A stretch of 58,038 nucleotides of DNA from an uncultured Prevotellaceae bacterium (lineage in GTDB: Bacteria; Bacteroidota; Bacteroidia; Bacteroidales; Bacteroidaceae), in contig CACYQO010000010.1 in assembly GCA_902776545.1 (NCBI GenBank), positions 1 to 58,038 of the forward strand. Reading direction: 5' to 3'. This document shows, piece after piece, positions 23,336 to 31,922 of this stretch. The notes beneath the pieces were generated by a model. The model had not been told where the DNA came from. It saw nothing but the letters and a program-made list of their open reading frames with translations, and searched no databases. The first letter of the stretch is position 1, and the number at the start of each line of letters is the position of its first letter. The translations under genes were made by a program, and so were the position numbers.

Positions 23336-24694
23336 ATGAAGAAATTTAGTTTATGGGTAGCCATTGCCCTGATGATGGCAATGATAACAGTAGGATGCAG
23401 CAACGACGATGATGCAGAAGCCGATGTGGTGACGCCAGCGGAACCTGAGAAACCTGCGGAGCCCCAGCCACTCAATCCCGAGGATCTCCAGCTGACACGC
23501 AACGAGCAGGACATGGTGCTACAGAGCAACGACTTCGCTTTCAATCTGTTCCGTGAGGTAACGGCGGAATACGGAATCTTGGGGCCTGGACCTTGCGTGC
23601 CACCTGAAGACTATAATCTGGAGGTGGCTACAGGCAACAATATCCTCTCGCCCATCAGCATCATTTATGCCCTCGGCATGCTGAACAATGGTGCTACGGG
23701 TGAGACACAGCAACAGATTAATAAAGTATTAGGCTTTGCCGACACTGGGGCAGAGGGTATCAACACGTTCTGTCGCAAGATGCTCTTAAGAACTCTCAAT
23801 TCAGACCCAGCCACGAAGTTGAAAATCGCAAACAACATCTATTTCAACAGCAGCACGGGTTTAACTCTGAATCCTACCTTCCTGAAACTGGCGAAGGAGA
23901 ACTACGAGGCCGAACCTGAAATCCGAAACTTTGCTGATGGTCTGACGATGGATGTTATCAATCAATGGTGCAGCGACCATACGGAAAAGATGATCGAGAA
24001 GGTGCTCGACGAAGACAGTTTCGATCCCTTTGAGGTGAGCTATCTGCTGAATGCCATCTACTTCAAGAGCAACTGGGCGATGAAATTCGACGAGGCCCAG
24101 ACGAAGGATGAGGTGTTTGAGCACACTGGTGGTACAGAGAATATAACATGGAGTGCGATGATGCACCAGGAAGGAAAATTCAGATACTTGGAGAATGAGA
24201 CGTCTCAGGCTGTTGTGCTTCCATACGGTAATGGTTCATTCGCGATGACCGTCTTACTGCCGCGAGAAGGAAAACGTATCTTCGATGTGCTTCAAACACT
24301 GACGGCCAAAAGTTGGACGGAGCAATATGCATGGGGAGGCCAAGAAGCCATCGTAGACTTGAAGCTGCCCCGCTTCGAGGCTGATACAGATATTGACTTG
24401 AAGGGGATCATGTCGCGTCTGGGTATGCCTAAGGCCTTCACTATGGCAGCAGAGTTTCCCAACTTCTGCGATACCAACACCTTCATCGACTTCATGAAAC
24501 AGGTGGCGAAGATCAAGGTCAACGAGGCGGGTACAGAGGCTGCAGCAGTGACAATTATTGGCATGGATAAGTCTGCACACCAGCCCGAGCCCCTCTATGT
24601 GACATTCCATGCCACGCGCCCGTTCCTCTATATTATTAGCGATCAGACCACAGGTGCCATACTTTTTATCGGACAATATACGGGTATCGGATAA
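23336..24694 (+). CDS. Serpin-family protease inhibitor, lipoprotein
   Basis: 452 residues from ATG 23336. Lipobox ITVGC at ~19-23 after a hydrophobic stretch, then an acidic stretch and a Pro/Glu linker (SNDDDAEADVV, EPEKPAEPQPL), typical of surface-exposed Bacteroidetes lipoproteins. The serpin fold starts NDFAFNLFREV, with NNILSPISIIYALGMLNNGA (breach/shutter) and a C-terminal hinge KVNEAGTEAAAVTII. The reactive loop continues GMDKSAHQPEPL, with FHATRPFLYII the conserved strand. The hinge is intact, so it should be inhibitory. Gut bacterial serpins block host or microbial serine proteases. It is 5 bases upstream of an ECF sigma gene, so part of a three-gene operon. A TAATTTTG box lies only 8 bases before the ATG. 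Confidence 0.92.
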   Translation: MKKFSLWVAIALMMAMITVGCSNDDDAEADVVTPAEPEKPAEPQPLNPEDLQLTRNEQDMVLQSNDFAFNLFREVTAEYGILGPGPCVPPEDYNLEVATGNNILSPISIIYALGMLNNGATGETQQQINKVLGFADTGAEGINTFCRKMLLRTLNSDPATKLKIANNIYFNSSTGLTLNPTFLKLAKENYEAEPEIRNFADGLTMDVINQWCSDHTEKMIEKVLDEDSFDPFEVSYLLNAIYFKSNWAMKFDEAQTKDEVFEHTGGTENITWSAMMHQEGKFRYLENETSQAVVLPYGNGSFAMTVLLPREGKRIFDVLQTLTAKSWTEQYAWGGQEAIVDLKLPRFEADTDIDLKGIMSRLGMPKAFTMAAEFPNFCDTNTFIDFMKQVAKIKVNEAGTEAAAVTIIGMDKSAHQPEPLYVTFHATRPFLYIISDQTTGAILFIGQYTGIG

Positions 24695-24699
24695 TCAAG

Positions 24700-25275
24700 G
24701 TGTATCATATAGGGAGCAGCAACGACGAGCAAAGATTGGCAGAGCAGATTCGACGTGGTGACAACACGGCGATGCGGGTGTTCTGTTCCCTGTACGTTCC
24801 CCATCTGAAAGCTGTCTGCTCAAGATACATCGTTAATCAGGAAGATGTCCGGGATGTGTTGCAAGAGATACTGATTAGCATCATCACCCACATCGCAGAC
24901 TTCAGGTATCGAGGGACTGGTTCCCTCCAGGCCTGGTCCACGAGGATCGCTGTGAATGAGTCGCTGAACTTTATCAGGAAAAACCGCCATCATGAACTGG
25001 CACTTCTGAAACAAGACACCGACGACATCGTAGAGGAGGAAGATCCGCCTATCGAGGACATACCGCCAGAGGTGATCCAGCAGATGGTGCAACAACTGCC
25101 GACAGGCTACAGGACCGTGTTCAACCTCTATGTGTTCGAGGATAAAAGCCATCAGGAAATCGCCCAGATATTGGGCATTAGTGTCAACACCTCTACCTCT
25201 CAACTGCACAAGGCCAAGAACTTGTTAGCACAAATGATTCAGACATATCACGACAATAAACAGCACCCCCGATGA
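24700..25275 (+). CDS. ECF (sigma-70 family) RNA polymerase sigma factor
   Basis: 191 residues from GTG 24700, 5 bases after the serpin stop. Region 2 spans RVFCSLYVPHLKAVCSRYI through EDVRDVLQEILISIITHI. Region 4 is YRTVFNLYVFEDKSHQEIAQ, then LGISVNTSTSQLHKAKN, with a linker rich in Asp/Glu/Pro. There is no region 3, as expected for ECF factors. The next gene overlaps by 4 bases and encodes an anti-sigma domain fused to an outer-membrane barrel, matching the sigma factors that pair with dual-membrane-spanning anti-sigma factors in Bacteroides. It should control envelope genes in response to that barrel. Confidence 0.93.
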   Translation: MYHIGSSNDEQRLAEQIRRGDNTAMRVFCSLYVPHLKAVCSRYIVNQEDVRDVLQEILISIITHIADFRYRGTGSLQAWSTRIAVNESLNFIRKNRHHELALLKQDTDDIVEEEDPPIEDIPPEVIQQMVQQLPTGYRTVFNLYVFEDKSHQEIAQILGISVNTSTSQLHKAKNLLAQMIQTYHDNKQHPR

Positions 25276-26570
25276 AAGAAGAATGGAAAAGACAATTACA
25301 GCAGAAGATGGCAGACTACACGGAATCTGACATCGACTTGTCGTGGGACGAGATTGAGCAGGCTTTAGAAAAGAATGCCAAGACCATCCCGCTATGGTTC
25401 CATCGCTTCGTGGCGGCTGCCGTCGTCCTGCTGTTGGCTGGTATTGGATATTGGGCGCTACAACGACAAGCTGCGCACGACACGGCACCACAGCATCTTA
25501 CCGCCAGAACTGATGAGCCTGCCGCTCCCATCCCTTCGCCAAAACAAGTCCCCCCCACTCCTTCATCACGAGGGAAGGGATTGACTACGTCATACTTGCC
25601 AAAGATGACAATTGAAGAAGCATGTCCTGCCCCTGAGGATCAACAGACTACGGACAATACTACAGACGAACGGACGGATAAGAATGAGGAGACTGATAGG
25701 CCAACAGACAAGTCAACATCCAAAGCCCCCAGCAGCCCCCAGCCTCATCCTACCGTCATCTACCCCTCTGACTTGCGGAAAAAAAATTCCCATAACGACA
25801 AGCTGACGGCCAAAGTCTATTTCTCTAACGCAACATCCAGTTCCAGCAGTCATCTGTTCTCCACCTATAAGAGTGCCATTCCTTCAAATCCGACAGATCC
25901 AGATCCTGTTATTCCCCCATCACTTTCAGATGGCAAACATGATGATGGTTCAAATGGCTTTATCGTCGATCCTCCCATTACTGATGATCCTGAAAAGAGC
26001 GGTGGGACAGAATCTTCCCCGGATGGTAACCTCCCGGAGAAGCAAAGCGAGCCTCAGCAATATCGTACCCAGCAGACCAACGAGACAACCCATCACAGCC
26101 AGCCTGTCCGTTTCGGCCTTTCCCTGCGATATAAACTCAACGAGCGCTGGAGCATCGAAAGTGGCCTCACCTATACCCGTCTGTCTGCCGACTTCACCAA
26201 GACCGTCGATGACAAGTCTGTCACCACCAATCAGCACCTGAACTATATCGGCATCCCTGTCAGTGCTTCTTATCTGCTCTGGGGAAGTCGTTATCTGAAC
26301 GTTTATCTGTCGGCAGGCGCGATGGTAGAGAAGATGGTCAGCGGTTCACGAACGTCAAACGGTGTGAACAACGACGTAAGCATCCATCCCCTTCAGTTCT
26401 CGCTCAACGGAGCCGCAGGAGCAGAGTTCTGTTTTAGTCCTTTCTTCAGTATTTATGCAGAGCCAGGCATAGGCTACTGGTTCGACAATGGTAGCACCAT
26501 CCCAACCTATTATCAGGAACATCCCCTCAGTTTCAGTATCAGTCTCGGCTTCCGCATTAGTCCATGGTGA
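25272..26570 (+). CDS. Dual-membrane-spanning anti-sigma factor (Dma-like): anti-sigma, TM, long linker, OM barrel
   Basis: 432 residues. Residues 1-40 are a charged cytoplasmic helix-rich segment (EEWKRQLQQKMADYTESDID) that would hold the sigma factor. One inner-membrane segment lies at ~44-63 (FVAAAVVLLLAGIGYWAL). Residues ~65-270 are low-complexity Pro/Ser/Thr/Asp/Asn, long enough to cross the periplasm. Residues ~275-432 are amphipathic strands of a PorT-like 8-stranded barrel (VRFGLSLRYKLNERWSIESG to the final Trp, SISLGFRISPW). One chain therefore spans both membranes, the layout described for Dma proteins of Bacteroides thetaiotaomicron. It overlaps the sigma gene by 4 bases. Such proteins sense outer-membrane state. 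Confidence 0.85.
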   Translation: MKEEWKRQLQQKMADYTESDIDLSWDEIEQALEKNAKTIPLWFHRFVAAAVVLLLAGIGYWALQRQAAHDTAPQHLTARTDEPAAPIPSPKQVPPTPSSRGKGLTTSYLPKMTIEEACPAPEDQQTTDNTTDERTDKNEETDRPTDKSTSKAPSSPQPHPTVIYPSDLRKKNSHNDKLTAKVYFSNATSSSSSHLFSTYKSAIPSNPTDPDPVIPPSLSDGKHDDGSNGFIVDPPITDDPEKSGGTESSPDGNLPEKQSEPQQYRTQQTNETTHHSQPVRFGLSLRYKLNERWSIESGLTYTRLSADFTKTVDDKSVTTNQHLNYIGIPVSASYLLWGSRYLNVYLSAGAMVEKMVSGSRTSNGVNNDVSIHPLQFSLNGAAGAEFCFSPFFSIYAEPGIGYWFDNGSTIPTYYQEHPLSFSISLGFRISPW

Positions 26571-26576
26571 CATGTT

Positions 26577-26661
26577 TAAAGTAAATGAGAATAGTTTTTA
26601 ACTCTCTAAAGTAAAAAAGTACCATAAAATTTGTTTTTTTAAAGTAAAATCCTTATCTTTG
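26577..26661 (+). promoter_or_regulatory. Flavodoxin promoter with three TAAAGTAAA operators
   Basis: Consensus promoter TTTG 26630-26633, 20 bases, TATCTTTG 26654-26661. TAAAGTAAA occurs at 26577, 26607 and 26640, 30 and 33 bases apart, the third between the two promoter boxes. An inverted TTTACTT follows downstream of the promoter. This suggests a repressor binding three sites on one face of the DNA. Confidence 0.65.
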
Positions 26662-26694
26662 CACAGAGATCGGTTTACTTAAAAAAACAAGGAT

Positions 26695-27495
26695 ATGAAG
26701 AAATTAATATTATCAATGGCAATGATGGCGTGCATGGCGACAGGTTTTGCTCAGAAGAAGCTCGTGCTTTACTATTCAGAATCCGGCTCGACGAAGGCTG
26801 TCGCAGAAGAGTTACAGAAACAGACGGGTGCCGACATCGAGGCGATCGAGTGCGTGGAACCCTATTCAGGCAACTTTCAGGAGACCATTCAGCGTAATCA
26901 GCGGGAGCGGGAAAAAGGAGAAACACCCGCTTTGAAGCCTCTGAAGACGAAGGTGGCCGACTACGACGTGATCTTCCTTGGCTATCCCATCTGGGGTGGT
27001 GTCTATGCTTCACCTATCGCTTCGCTCCTCAAAGAGCAGAACTTCGCAGGCAAGACCATCATACCCTTCTGTACCTTCGGCAGCGGTGGACTGAACACCT
27101 CGTCGGAGGCCCTCAAGCAGGCACTCCCCAAGGCTACGATTAAGAACGGCTACGGTGTACGCACTGCCAGAGTAGCAGCCGCAGAGAAGGAGCTCGACCG
27201 CTTCCTGAAGGAGAACGGCTATAAGGAGGGAAAGGTCAGCCCACTACCTGAGTATTCCGCTCAGCAGCCTGTGACTGAGGCCGATAAGGCCATCTTTGAT
27301 GCTGCCTGCTCATCATATCAATTCCCCCTCGGCACACCTGAGACAGTCGGCAAGCGTACGACTGACGAGAGCAATGACTATAAGTTCTCCGTGAAGAGTC
27401 GTGGTTTCGACGGGAAAGAGGCTACCTCTACCATCTACGTCACAGTCGGCAAAGCAGAAGGTTCTAAGCCGGAATTCACAGAAGTAGTCCGCTAA
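26695..27495 (+). CDS. Exported flavodoxin-family protein
   Basis: 266 residues. Signal peptide MKKLILSMAMMACMATGFAQ, so periplasmic, unlike ordinary flavodoxins. FMN phosphate loop YYSESGSTKAVAEEL follows at once; VIFLGYPIWGGVYASPI and PFCTFGSGGLNTS are the isoalloxazine-binding loops of the flavodoxin_4 group. The C-terminal ~70 residues form an extra domain (SRGFDGKEATSTIYVTVG). It probably carries electrons or acts as an FMN-dependent reductase outside the cytoplasm. The promoter overlaps three direct repeats, so it is likely tightly regulated, perhaps by redox state or metals. The downstream helicase is 30 bases away across a repeat tract. Confidence 0.88.
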   Translation: MKKLILSMAMMACMATGFAQKKLVLYYSESGSTKAVAEELQKQTGADIEAIECVEPYSGNFQETIQRNQREREKGETPALKPLKTKVADYDVIFLGYPIWGGVYASPIASLLKEQNFAGKTIIPFCTFGSGGLNTSSEALKQALPKATIKNGYGVRTARVAAAEKELDRFLKENGYKEGKVSPLPEYSAQQPVTEADKAIFDAACSSYQFPLGTPETVGKRTTDESNDYKFSVKSRGFDGKEATSTIYVTVGKAEGSKPEFTEVVR

Positions 27496-27530
27496 ATAAA
27501 AGTAAAAAAGTAAAAAGGTAAAAAAGTGAA
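27495..27530. repeat. GTAAAAAA-type tandem repeat before and into the helicase start codon
   Basis: Four to five degenerate 8-bp units between the flavodoxin stop and the helicase; the GTG start at 27526 is itself part of a unit (AAGTGAAAA). Confidence 0.75.
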
Positions 27531-29373
27531 AACTTTTGAGGAATTAGGCGTTAATGCGGCTATCCGCAAGGCCATCGAGGAGTTGGGGTTTGTGCAGCCG
27601 ATGCCTGTGCAGGAGGAGGTGATTCCCTTTCTGATCTCACCAGAAGGCAGGGACGTGATTGCCCTCGCCCAGACAGGAACGGGCAAGACGGCAGCTTTCG
27701 GCATCCCTCTCTTGCAGCGCATCGACACCAGCCGCAGGGAGACGCAGGCCCTGGTGCTCTCGCCAACCCGTGAGCTCTGTCTGCAGATTACCGACGATAT
27801 CCGCGACTTTGCCAAATACATGGACGGTGTACATGTGGAGGCCGTCTATGGCGGAGCTGCCATCGAGGCTCAGATGCGTGCCCTGAAGAAGGGTGTAGAG
27901 ATTATTGTCGCTACCCCAGGTCGTCTGATAGACCTGATGCATCGTGGTAAAGTGAGTCTCGACGAGGTTCACAACATCGTTCTCGACGAGGCCGACGAGA
28001 TGCTGAATATGGGTTTCTCCGACAGTATCAATGAGATATTCGAGTCGCTGCCAGAGGAACACGACACGTTGATGTTCTCGGCCACGATGAGCCGTGAGGT
28101 GGAGCGCGTCGCCAAGCAGTATCTGCACGACTACAAAGAGATTGTCGTCGGCAGTCGCAATGAGGGTGCAGAGAACGTGAACCATATCTATTATATGGTG
28201 AACGCCAAGGACAAGTATCTCGCCCTGAAGCGCATCGTAGACTACTATCCCCGTATCTTCGCCATCATCTTCTGCCGTACGAAGATCGAGACGCAGGAGA
28301 TAGCCGACAAACTCATTAAGGACGGCTATAACGCCGAGTCGTTGCATGGTGATCTCTCTCAGCAACAGCGCGACCTGACGATGCAGAAGTTCCGCAACCA
28401 TCTGACGCAGTTGCTGGTGGCAACGGATGTGGCAGCACGAGGTCTGGACGTAGACGATCTGACACACGTCATCAACTTCGGTCTGCCCGATGATATCGAG
28501 AACTACACCCACCGCTCAGGCCGTACGGGTCGTGCCGGCAAGAAAGGCACGTCGATCTCCATCATCCACAGTCGCGAGAAGCATAAGATCCGTAACATCG
28601 AGAAGGAGATTGGCAAGGAGTTCGTGAAGGCGGAGATTCCTTCGGCAGAGGAAATCTGCAAGAAACAGCTCTATAAGGTGATGGATCAGATCGTGAAGAC
28701 GGATGTCGACGATGAGGAGATTGCCCCCTTCATGCAGGACATCAACCGTTACTTCGAATATATCGACAAGGATGAACTCATCAAGAAGATCGTCTCCTTG
28801 GAGTTCGGCAAATTCCTTGCCTATTATGCCGACGCACCAGAGATTGAGGCGGTGGTTCCCGACAAAAAGGAGAAGAAGCCGCAGAGCGACAAACAGAAAC
28901 TGCAGAACAAGGCCCAGAAGGGTTATCGGCGGTTGTTTATCAATCTGGGCAAGCGCGACGGTTTCTATCCTGGTGAACTGATGCAGACGCTGAACCGTTT
29001 CGTGGGCGGACGTCAGGAGGTAGGTCATATTGACCTGCTCGACACCATCTCCTACTTCGAGGTGCCTGAGAAGGATGCCAAGAAGGTGATGATCCAGCTG
29101 ACGGGCATCCGCTATAAAGGCCGTACCGTTCGTTGTAACGATGCAGACGAAGGCGGCAAGAACCCAAGGGAGACGGCAGCACCCTCAACACGTGAGAAGC
29201 GTAGCAGACGTGACAGCCAGCCCAAGCGTCAGAAGGAGGAGATACCGAAACGTCAGAAGAAGGATGACTGGCGGGCATTGATGAATAAAGTCCCTCGCGA
29301 CTTAAAAGGACCTGAACCCGATTTCTCCGAAGAAGGCTGGGCGATGCGTAAGCCACGGAAAAAGAAGAAATAG
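27526..29373 (+). CDS. DEAD-box ATP-dependent RNA helicase
   Basis: 615 residues from GTG 27526; no ATG is available and stops lie just upstream. Motifs in order: Q motif PMPVQ, motif I AQTGTGKT (48-55), PTRELCLQI (Ia), TPGRLIDL, DEAD in VLDEADEMLNMGF, SAT in MFSATMSR, ATDVAARGLDV and HRSGRTGRAG. A long C-terminal extension carries a DbpA-like RNA-binding domain and a basic tail (STREKRSRRDSQPKRQKEEI). It is the size of DeaD/CsdA helicases used in ribosome assembly and cold adaptation. It is probably read through from flavodoxin; the start codon sits inside a repeat, so expression may vary with repeat sequence. Confidence 0.95.
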   Translation: MKTFEELGVNAAIRKAIEELGFVQPMPVQEEVIPFLISPEGRDVIALAQTGTGKTAAFGIPLLQRIDTSRRETQALVLSPTRELCLQITDDIRDFAKYMDGVHVEAVYGGAAIEAQMRALKKGVEIIVATPGRLIDLMHRGKVSLDEVHNIVLDEADEMLNMGFSDSINEIFESLPEEHDTLMFSATMSREVERVAKQYLHDYKEIVVGSRNEGAENVNHIYYMVNAKDKYLALKRIVDYYPRIFAIIFCRTKIETQEIADKLIKDGYNAESLHGDLSQQQRDLTMQKFRNHLTQLLVATDVAARGLDVDDLTHVINFGLPDDIENYTHRSGRTGRAGKKGTSISIIHSREKHKIRNIEKEIGKEFVKAEIPSAEEICKKQLYKVMDQIVKTDVDDEEIAPFMQDINRYFEYIDKDELIKKIVSLEFGKFLAYYADAPEIEAVVPDKKEKKPQSDKQKLQNKAQKGYRRLFINLGKRDGFYPGELMQTLNRFVGGRQEVGHIDLLDTISYFEVPEKDAKKVMIQLTGIRYKGRTVRCNDADEGGKNPRETAAPSTREKRSRRDSQPKRQKEEIPKRQKKDDWRALMNKVPRDLKGPEPDFSEEGWAMRKPRKKKK

Positions 29374-29401
29374 AAAAAGCCCCATTTCATCGGGGCTTTT
29401 T
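29374..29401. terminator. Bidirectional terminator, helicase / S46 peptidase
   Basis: AAAAAGCCCC-atttcat-CGGGGCTTTTT in the 28 bases between the two convergent stops; works on both strands. Confidence 0.9.
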
Positions 29402-31531
29402 CTATTTTGCATTAATCTCTTGGAGCAGACGGTCTGCATTACCCCATTTCTCCATCATATAGAGCACATAGCGGATATCCACACCGATGCAACGGGCCAG
29501 CTGTGAGTCGAAGAAGATATCTGATGACAGCGAGTCCCAATTGCCGTCGAAGGCGAGACCGATGAGCTCACCCTTGCCGTTGAACATCGGCGAACCGCTG
29601 TTACCGCCCGTGATATCATTGTTCGACAGGAAACAGAGATGCAATTTGCCTGTGGTCTTGTCGGTGTATTTGCCGAAGTCGCTGACAGACAGCAGTTCCT
29701 TCATGATAGGCTCTGCCTCGTAGTCGACGACACCCTGTTCACCACGATTCATCTTCTCCACGATGCTGCTGGCCTCGGTATAATAGCCCGAGGGTTTGCC
29801 GTCGAGCAGATACTCGCCCACCTGTCCATAGCTCAGTCGCATGGTGAAGTTGGCATCGCTGTAGTTGGGCATATCCTCCTCCATACGCAGCTTGGCGGCA
29901 CAGAGATGACGCTCCAGCACATCGATGCTGTCGTAGGTGGCTTCCAAGTCTGCGCGGATATCGGCCTGCACAGAGATCAGGCTCTCGCCATAAACCACAC
30001 CCGGATCACGGTGATAACTCTTTTTGTTCACGTAGATCTTCTTGTCGTGCGTCATCAGCTTCGACTTCTTATAAATACGGTCCACAAACTTCTGATAGTC
30101 GCCGCCGTAATCGTGGTCGATGACGTTGAAGAAGTCGGGCTGGTATTTGATTTCCACCTTCTCACGATAGTGCTTCAGCAGGGCAGCGAGGATCTCGCGG
30201 TCTGTGTCGTAATCCCATTCGTCGGTGTTGTTCTTGAACTCGATATAATACGACTTGAGCTTACCATCCTTGCCATTGATGATAGCGCCGTTCTGCACAC
30301 GGAGGGCACGACGGGTCATCTCGTCGGTATTGCGACGGCCGAAGGTCTCATTGTAGAAAGTCAAGGCGCGACGGGCCTGGAAGCGTTTCTGATAGAGCTG
30401 ATCCAACTTGGCAAAGTCGAGTTCTCCCTTCAGGTAGCCCGTAGAATCCTGCCACTGGCGGATCTTCTGCTCATAGGCAGCCTTCTGACGGATCAGACCG
30501 ATGCTATCGATACATTTGTTCATGCCGATGCTGTTCTTCCAGTAGTTCGAACTCGAGGCATACTTCGAGTCATACTTGATACGCACAGCCTCCGAAGCCC
30601 GCATGTGACGGATCATGATGTCCTGTTTCACCTCACGGGTCTGATACATCGGCTCGTTCATCGCATTACGACGCTCCTGGATACCATAGCTCGACAGATA
30701 ACGGCTCGTGCTGCCTGGATAGCCGACGGTCATCGAGAACGATCCGGGCACATAACCTTGCAACGATACTTGCGCCCATTTCTTCGGTTTCATCGGCACA
30801 TTCTCCTTCGAATACTTCGCAGGTCCGCCCGTCTTGGAATCGACATAGACACGGAACACACTGAAGTCACAGGTCTGACGCGGCCACATCCAGTTGTCCG
30901 TCTCACCGCCGAACTTACCCATCGACTTGGGCAGGGCGAACACCAGTCGTACGTCCTCGTAGTCGCGGTAGGTGGTCAGATAATATTTGTTGCCCTCATA
31001 GAAAGGTTTGATCTCGACACGCAGGGTGGAGTCCTGTTTCACGACATCCTTCAACATCGCATTTTCGAGCGAGTCGAGGAAGCTATACCGGTCGTCGTTG
31101 TTCATCTTCTGGATGCCGAGCGAGTCGAGCATTGCGGTGATGTCCTTCTGCTCCACCATAAACGAGACAAAGAGGTCCTTGTTAGGCAGTTCCTCCTCAA
31201 AGGAGTTCGACACAAATCCGTTGAGCATATAGTCATGCTCCACCGTCGAGTGCGAACGGATGGCCTCGAAGCCGCAGTGGTGGTTGGTGAACACGAGACC
31301 GTCTGGACTTACGACCACGCCCGAGCAGAAGCCGCCGAAGTTCACGACGCAGTTCTTGATGGCATCGTCACCCTCATACAATGCACCGTATGGCAGCTCG
31401 TAGTTCTCCTGCTTCATCGTCTCATAGACGGCATTCGGCAGGTTATACAGTGTCCACATACCCTCATCAGCTTTTAAAGGTAAAAAAGTAAAAAAGTAAA
31501 AAGGTAAAACAAGAAACAAAAACTTCTTCAT
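29402..31531 (-). CDS. S46-family dipeptidyl-peptidase (DPP7/DPP11 type)
   Basis: 709 residues, usual length. Exported or outer-membrane-associated serine peptidase releasing dipeptides from the N-terminus of oligopeptides, central to amino-acid-fuelled Bacteroidales. Catalytic His in FTNHHCGFEA (~84-85), Asp in the segment ending GGETDNWMWPRQTCDFS (~216-230), Ser in TGGNSGSPMFNGKG (~650). In GLAFDGNWDS the residue after FD is Gly; from memory DPP7 (hydrophobic P1) has Gly and DPP11 (acidic P1) Arg here, so DPP7-like. The signal peptide (FLVLPFYFFTFLPLKA) is encoded by 8-bp repeats (31474-31510). The start codon overlaps the end of the four-helix-bundle frame (ATGA). Confidence 0.93.
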   Translation of the reverse strand: MKKFLFLVLPFYFFTFLPLKADEGMWTLYNLPNAVYETMKQENYELPYGALYEGDDAIKNCVVNFGGFCSGVVVSPDGLVFTNHHCGFEAIRSHSTVEHDYMLNGFVSNSFEEELPNKDLFVSFMVEQKDITAMLDSLGIQKMNNDDRYSFLDSLENAMLKDVVKQDSTLRVEIKPFYEGNKYYLTTYRDYEDVRLVFALPKSMGKFGGETDNWMWPRQTCDFSVFRVYVDSKTGGPAKYSKENVPMKPKKWAQVSLQGYVPGSFSMTVGYPGSTSRYLSSYGIQERRNAMNEPMYQTREVKQDIMIRHMRASEAVRIKYDSKYASSSNYWKNSIGMNKCIDSIGLIRQKAAYEQKIRQWQDSTGYLKGELDFAKLDQLYQKRFQARRALTFYNETFGRRNTDEMTRRALRVQNGAIINGKDGKLKSYYIEFKNNTDEWDYDTDREILAALLKHYREKVEIKYQPDFFNVIDHDYGGDYQKFVDRIYKKSKLMTHDKKIYVNKKSYHRDPGVVYGESLISVQADIRADLEATYDSIDVLERHLCAAKLRMEEDMPNYSDANFTMRLSYGQVGEYLLDGKPSGYYTEASSIVEKMNRGEQGVVDYEAEPIMKELLSVSDFGKYTDKTTGKLHLCFLSNNDITGGNSGSPMFNGKGELIGLAFDGNWDSLSSDIFFDSQLARCIGVDIRYVLYMMEKWGNADRLLQEINAK
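31474..31510. repeat. 8-bp tandem repeat in the S46 peptidase signal sequence
   Basis: Four units of AAAGGTAA/AAAAGTAA type, translated on the minus strand as LPFYFFTFLPL. A slip of one unit would frameshift the gene near codon 20. Confidence 0.9.
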
Positions 31532-31878
31532 TTTCTATTGATTTTATTTATTATATTTATTGTCGTTCCTATTATCGTACTAAGATCATTGAGAAGAGAC
31601 TGATATTGCAATTCATCAATAATGCTCGATTCATACAAGAGCTCTAATCAATATCTGGTCTCACTTGCCTCTTTGAGAGATATCTTAAGCTTATTTATGT
31701 AATCTGCTTCACTCTGAGCATAAATACTTTCTGCTATATTAGCTCCAATGCTAGTGCCACAACGATATATTTGTTTTGAAATAACATATTCTTTTTTCTC
31801 GTCACAAAGATATGTATATAACTTTATGATCCTCAATGCAAACGTCTTACCAAGTTTATATAAAACATTGTCATTCAT
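31528..31878 (-). pseudogene. Four-helix-bundle (23S IVS-type) protein with in-frame TGA
   Basis: The frame from ATG 31878 gives 76 residues (KLGKTFALRIIKLY, YRCGTSIGANIAES, LKISLKEASETRY) and then TGA at codon 77, where the family has Trp (ETRYWLELL). Reading on, codons 78-116 continue the family pattern (LELLYESSIIDELQYQSLL) to a TGA that overlaps the S46 peptidase ATG. Total 116 codons matches the family length of ~115-125. So a single TGG to TGA change, or a sequencing error, breaks an otherwise intact gene. The proteins form homopentamers; their cellular role is unknown. A caller would report a 76-residue protein (31648-31878). Confidence 0.75.
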
Positions 31879-31888
31879 TTCGCCTGTT

Positions 31889-31922
31889 TTTTACTATTTT
31901 ACCTTTTTACTTTTTTACTTTA
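31889..31922. repeat. TTTTTACT-type repeat between four-helix gene and flippase
   Basis: Units of the same kind as at 31474-31510, in opposite orientation, so the two tracts bracket the four-helix-bundle gene as an inverted pair. The flippase stop codon (KVKK then TAA) lies inside the tract. Confidence 0.75.

Noticed and set aside
29639-31477. 612-codon plus-strand ORF
   Set aside because: Shadow of the S46 peptidase on the minus strand, by the same argument.
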